Source of the DNA: Seminavis robusta
Lineage: Eukaryota > Bacillariophyta > Bacillariophyceae > Naviculales > Naviculaceae
DNA: 25,805 nucleotides
NCBI GenBank assembly: GCA_903772945.1
Contig: CAICTM010001615.1
Span: 1 to 25,805 of the forward strand
Direction: 5' to 3'
Each line of letters starts with the position of its first letter. Within the stretch, counting starts at the first letter, position 1. Positions 22,766-25,805 of the stretch are shown here, in pieces. Under the pieces are notes generated by a model. It made no database searches. It saw nothing but the letters and a program-made list of their open reading frames with translations, and was not told the DNA's origin. Both the position numbers and the translations under genes were made by a program.

Positions 22766-23398
22766 ATGGCTGCTATACCGTTACCAATAGCGCCGCCAGG
22801 AGGTGAGGTTTCATCGGATGATGAAGAAGCTAAGAAAGATGTGGCATGGAGCGATCATCCCGCTAGAGCTCTATTGAAAGCTGCGTTTGAAGATGGGACA
22901 ATACAATTAAATTATAGCAAAACAATCCGGCCAAGAGGTGTCTATGAAATGTTTGAGGAGACAGAGGCTTTCAAAGGGATGCCGTATAATCCTGCGTTTA
23001 CTAGGAGGCTCCGAAGCTTGAAAAACCAAATCAACGACAAAGTTGACCGAGCGGCAAAAGATCAAGCAGCATTTGATATCTTTCGAACAAACACACCCAA
23101 GAAGACTCATAATTCAAAGGGAGAGCCTCGATGGGAGGGATCTGACGCTGAACTGTTTTTGAAGCAAGATATCGAAGCCGGTTTGCACATTGGGCTGTTG
23201 CCACGGGATCTGTATGAAACAAGGGATGAGTACATGACATTTTTGTTGAAGGTATTTCGGGGGCACATCGATCAAGAGCGACGACTACGCAAACTCCACA
23301 ACTTCTTAGCTGACAAGGACAAGGCGAAGAAGTCCTCCAAATCATTGGAATCAGACAGTGACAGTGAGGATGATGGTAGCGGTAGCAGTGAAAGTTAG
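22766..23398 (+). CDS. Transposon third protein with a duplicated W/A/LK module
   Basis: A single exon encodes 210 residues from the ATG at 22766. Two diverged copies of one module can be seen. The first starts at Trp28 (WSDHPARALLKAAFEDG, then GVYEMFEETEAF and RRLRSLKNQI). The second starts at Trp123 (WEGSDAELFLKQDIEAG, then DLYETRDEYM and FRGHIDQERRL). Shared positions are the Trp, the Ala five or six residues later, LK, the G after an acidic residue, the Y-E pair and the F/R...L end. The linker has PKKTHN and the C-terminus is Ser/Asp/Glu-rich. The module resembles small helical domains I have seen in invertebrate proteins of unknown function, but I cannot name it. The gene lies just inside the right subterminal array, so it belongs to the element. 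A DNA- or transposase-binding role is a guess. Confidence 0.75.
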   Translation: MAAIPLPIAPPGGEVSSDDEEAKKDVAWSDHPARALLKAAFEDGTIQLNYSKTIRPRGVYEMFEETEAFKGMPYNPAFTRRLRSLKNQINDKVDRAAKDQAAFDIFRTNTPKKTHNSKGEPRWEGSDAELFLKQDIEAGLHIGLLPRDLYETRDEYMTFLLKVFRGHIDQERRLRKLHNFLADKDKAKKSSKSLESDSDSEDDGSGSSES

Positions 23399-23436
23399 TT
23401 ATAGAAGCAACAACAACAGGAGTTCATTGCAAGTGG

Positions 23437-23640
23437 TGGAGCTCATTAGGAGCCGATTAAGAGCTGATGAGCCGATTAAGAGCTCGTTAGGAGCCGATTA
23501 AGAGCTTTTTCATTTAAGAGCTGATTCACGAATCAGCTCCTAAAATGGAGCTGGTTTAGAGCCGATTCGGGAAATAGGAGCTGATGCACGAATGAATCAT
23601 GGATTTAAGAGCCGGTTTGGAGCTGGTTTCGAACGGTTAA
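23437..23640. repeat. Right subterminal array of GAGCT-type units
   Basis: This array mirrors the left one: repeated GAGCTGATT, GAGCCGATT and GAGCTCGTT units and the same 22-base hairpin (GAGCTGATTC, 2 bases, GAATCAGCTC) at 23518-23539. At least twelve units are present. It begins about 40 bases after the stop of the two-module gene. Confidence 0.85.
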
Positions 23641-23724
23641 TCCTGAGCCGGCGCACCCTCGCCGATGGGACATTCACGATTTAAGTCAAATTTTCAAAAA
23701 TCATCGAAATTACTAAAATAAGTA

Positions 23725-23741
23725 GTGCATTCTGCATTCCC
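23725..23741 (-). repeat. Right terminal inverted repeat
   Basis: GTGCATTCTGCATTCCC is the exact complement of the left end at 18876-18892. It is followed by CTG, the second copy of the target-site duplication. Confidence 0.92.
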
Positions 23742-23744
23742 CTG
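23742..23744. repeat. Target-site duplication, right copy (CTG)
   Basis: Matches the CTG before the left terminal repeat. Removing the element and one copy restores a continuous small reading frame. Confidence 0.85.
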
Positions 23745-23947
23745 GCTCTATCATCGTGCATGGTCATACTCCCAAAATACCCCCCTTCACACGCAATTTT
23801 TCAACTCCGCGACCAATGGCCAAACACCCACACCAACTAGCTCCTGAACCCACACAAATCGACTGGACCAACAATGACCAAACTCCAGGCCCAACAACAG
23901 GACAATACTGGCTTCATTTCTCGCTGGGCTTCGACCGCTTCATGTAG

Positions 23948-24326
23948 CCACCGGTAGTTGAGCTCTTTCGCTGAGTCCTTCCAGAGAGACAGACAATCAG
24001 CCTGGACCCGTTTTTTTTGTGCGCCTAAACTATATTTCTGCCCATCCACCAAAGCTTACAAGCGCGAATTGAGACACCTGTCGGTCAGCAGGGGTGTCCT
24101 TGTTTTCCGCACCCACTCAGGACAATCCTCCCCAGAAAGTTACTGGAAAGGGATGCCAGTTGCATGTATCGGAAGGAACTAACAGATATTCACTACATGT
24201 AGATTGGAAGCGACTTATAATAATAGATATTCAGAATAAACCGTTCTATGTTAAAACTGGCCAGGTATGGATACAAGTGGAGCGAGTATGGTTTGTCTGT
24301 GATGCCACTAAGAAGTAAGATCGAAT
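23948..24326. other. Spacer between the split small frame and the 138-residue gene
   Basis: About 380 bases hold the probable 3' UTR of the 138-residue minus-strand gene. Short frames on both strands lack any domain. I see nothing else of note. Confidence 0.5.
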
Positions 24327-24743
24327 CTAGCATGCTTGTATACGGCGTGGTGAGCCGAAGAGGACCTTTGTGGGTCTTCGCAGCATTCTCCATACCGACG
24401 ATTGAGCAAGATCTTGCTTTCCGTGTAGTTTCTGGCAATTCTTGATCATTTGCTTTCGTTCCTTCTTGCTGGTGAGGAGCTCCTCAAGATCCGATACGGG
24501 TGGCGCACGATCGTTCTCGTACTGATCGACGGGGATTGCTTCTGAGGTTGACAGACACGTCCAACCAAGGCTCAATGGAGATTTGGCGTCAAAGTCTGGG
24601 TGGCCCTGGATCACTTCAAAGACCAGAGACTGGGTTGTACCGAAGGAAACACTCTTGCTGCTCTTCGCTGGGATGGTCCTTCTTCTTCCGCTGGTGCTCG
24701 TCCAGGAGGAGGACGACATGTTGCATGATGATACGGAGTCCAT
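24327..24743 (-). CDS. Small protein with the diatom SVxF...GHP/DNP...PLSLGW signature
   Basis: A single frame from the ATG at 24743 encodes 138 residues. After a Ser-rich start comes a basic patch (GRRRTIPAK) and then the segment SVSFGTTQSLVFEVIQGHP, followed by SPLSLGW, DQYENDR and a charged helical part (LEELLTSKKERKQMIKN). I recall the pattern VxF...V/E...G(D/H)xP...PLxLxW...YExxR from many small uncharacterised diatom proteins, so the family is probably a diatom expansion. This rests on memory and was not searched. The C-terminus is basic and ends in Cys. There is no signal peptide or membrane segment. Function is unknown. No intron is seen, and the gene stands alone between non-coding stretches. 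Confidence 0.7.
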   Translation of the reverse strand: MDSVSSCNMSSSSWTSTSGRRRTIPAKSSKSVSFGTTQSLVFEVIQGHPDFDAKSPLSLGWTCLSTSEAIPVDQYENDRAPPVSDLEELLTSKKERKQMIKNCQKLHGKQDLAQSSVWRMLRRPTKVLFGSPRRIQAC

Positions 24744-25805
24744 TGTGACAGAAAGTTACAAGAAAGGAAGGAAAGGAATGCAGACAACTAACTAGCTGTG
24801 GCAAAATAATGAGCACTGTACTCGCCTTACCAATAACACAAAAGACGAACGATTGCCTCGCTTGTTGGGTTGTTGGGGTTGGCTTTTTGGGTTGTCGGGT
24901 TTGTTGATTGATGGGACTTTTGGTGGGCTCGATCGTGGAGTCACCTTCAGAACACCTAACCAGTGACTTAAGGGATTACTGTACGTTGCACTGTACATGT
25001 TTACATGTGCATGCAAGCATAAGCCAGTACTACTAATAGTACTATTATAGGGTCACAAATCGAAGTCATCCAGATCCAGGATGACGGCACGCGGAAGTCT
25101 GGAGTACTCCAGTATTATATGCCCTAAATTGGTGACACCGAAAGAGACATTTGGGCTGTTCCCGCCACATATTGTATCTGCTCCTCTCAATCTCTTGTCG
25201 AAGGTTCGAAGCAGCGGTAGCGGGTATCGACGTATTTCCCGTACCGTAAGCTACGGAACTGTACCGGTTCCTCGTCGGTAGAGACCAGAGACCAGAGAGA
25301 ACCAGTCTTGCTGTTCCAAAAGTTCCAACCAAGATACTCCTGCATAATGCCTTCATTGGGCAATTTTAAAAGGGGACAGGACATTGCATGGGACAGGCTA
25401 TGGGACATCTATATTATTACCTCTGCTCCGCTGGCTTGCTTGTCCTCACTTTCCGTCTCGGCAACAACCCACAGGAACAGACATAGTTCCTCTAGCTAGC
25501 TACCGGTAGCTAGTTGTCTGTGGGCGGATGAAATTTGACTGAAGCCTTGGCCTACGATACTGCTATTGGTAGCTGGATGGGCTGAAAATTTGACCGAGGA
25601 CAAGGCCATCTCGACTGGCTGGTATGCCAGCTAGCCAGTCTGGTGTCTTAGTCTGCGCCATTGAGCACTCCAGCGCCAAACACCCCGACAAGCTGCCGGT
25701 ACGACTGTAGACGAGCAACGAGGTGCTACCTTGCTTGCTTCACGATGGTCCGACTATAATAAGGGTTCCTTCTGTTTCATACTGCAAGAGCTGCTCTGTG
25801 TGGCT
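24744..25805. other. Right-end intergenic region
   Basis: About 1.06 kb upstream of the 138-residue gene. Open frames are short and without domains. Visible features are a GTACCGT cluster (25241-25270), a perfect 18-bp palindrome (25496-25513), and TA-rich inverted triplets near 25028-25050. The last 300 bases show no start of a recognisable gene. Confidence 0.55.
25496..25513. repeat. Perfect 18-bp palindrome
   Basis: CTAGCTACCGGTAGCTAG is fully self-complementary. It combines the CTAG and ACCGGT units seen in the other intergenic clusters. Confidence 0.85.

Larger units (their letters stand above)
18876..23741 (+). mobile_element. Complete PIF/Harbinger-type DNA transposon with three genes
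   Basis: The element is 4,866 bp. Its ends are perfect 17-bp inverted repeats, GGGAATGCAGAATGCAC at 18876-18892 and its complement at 23725-23741, flanked by CTG on both sides (18873-18875 and 23742-23744). A 3-bp CWG duplication and a DDE_Tnp_4-type transposase are hallmarks of the PIF/Harbinger superfamily. Inside each end lies an array of GAGCT-type repeats. The gene order is transposase (plus), three-exon protein (minus), then two-module protein (plus). All three frames are intact and the terminal repeats are identical, so the insertion appears young and may be autonomous. PIF/Harbinger elements usually have a second Myb-like protein, and the three-exon protein could be its counterpart. 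A third gene is unusual for the superfamily. Confidence 0.9.
18821..23947 (+). pseudogene. Small open frame split by the transposon insertion
   Basis: The 5' part is 18821-18875, starting with an ATG directly preceded by an in-frame stop region, and the 3' part is 23745-23947, ending in TAG. Treating the second CTG copy (23742-23744) as the target-site duplication, the two parts join into 86 codons including the stop, with no interruption. The predicted 85-residue product is Pro/His/Thr-rich and matches no family I know. A chance frame of this length is possible. The exact fit of frame and duplication favours a former small gene, but its expression is unproven. Confidence 0.35.

Noticed and set aside
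23756..23947. 63-codon plus-strand frame taken as a standalone gene
   Set aside because: It reads better as the 3' part of the frame split by the transposon.
25196..25215. GGTTCGAA resembling a tRNA T-arm
   Set aside because: No matching acceptor, D-arm or anticodon stem can be folded around it.

Overview
The window looks like nuclear DNA from a diatom, most likely a pennate species. The evidence is a DUF6824-type domain joined to helicase-associated repeats, a small protein with a signature I associate with diatoms, short (79-111 bp) GT-AG introns in intron-containing genes, Gln/Ser-rich low-complexity proteins, and intergenic clusters of GGTACCGGTACC-like sequence. The genus cannot be fixed from the sequence alone.

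Host genes from left to right. (1) A minus-strand membrane protein runs off the left edge (1-1337). (2) A six-exon minus-strand gene (2054-5559) encodes a DUF6824-type N-terminus, a long Lys/Ser-rich linker and two helicase-associated repeats. (3) After about 1.8 kb of non-coding DNA comes a three-exon plus-strand class-1 DYRK kinase (7386-9726). (4) Facing it is a two-exon minus-strand origin recognition complex subunit 3 (10324-12632). (5) A plus-strand 600-residue protein of unknown function (13578-15380) faces (6) a single-exon 12-TM RND/MMPL-like membrane protein on the minus strand (15516-18341). (7) Near the right end is a 138-residue minus-strand protein (24327-24743).

The accessory part is a complete PIF/Harbinger-type DNA transposon at 18876-23741 (4,866 bp). 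It has perfect 17-bp terminal inverted repeats, a 3-bp CTG target-site duplication, arrays of GAGCT-type repeats inside both ends, and three intact genes. These are a DDE transposase (D164, D244, E277), a three-exon protein with a possible HTH-like segment and an acidic tail, and a small protein made of two diverged copies of one W-...-A-...-LK module. The last two are transcribed divergently from a 257-bp spacer. If the element and one CTG copy are removed, the flanks join into one uninterrupted 85-residue reading frame, so the element may have broken a small host gene.

The genes are not an operon. DYRK (growth and cell-cycle signalling) and ORC3 (replication licensing) are convergent neighbours, but nothing in the sequence shows they are functionally linked. 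The transposon genes most plausibly act together in mobilising the element, with the repeat arrays as binding sites for the transposase or its partner.
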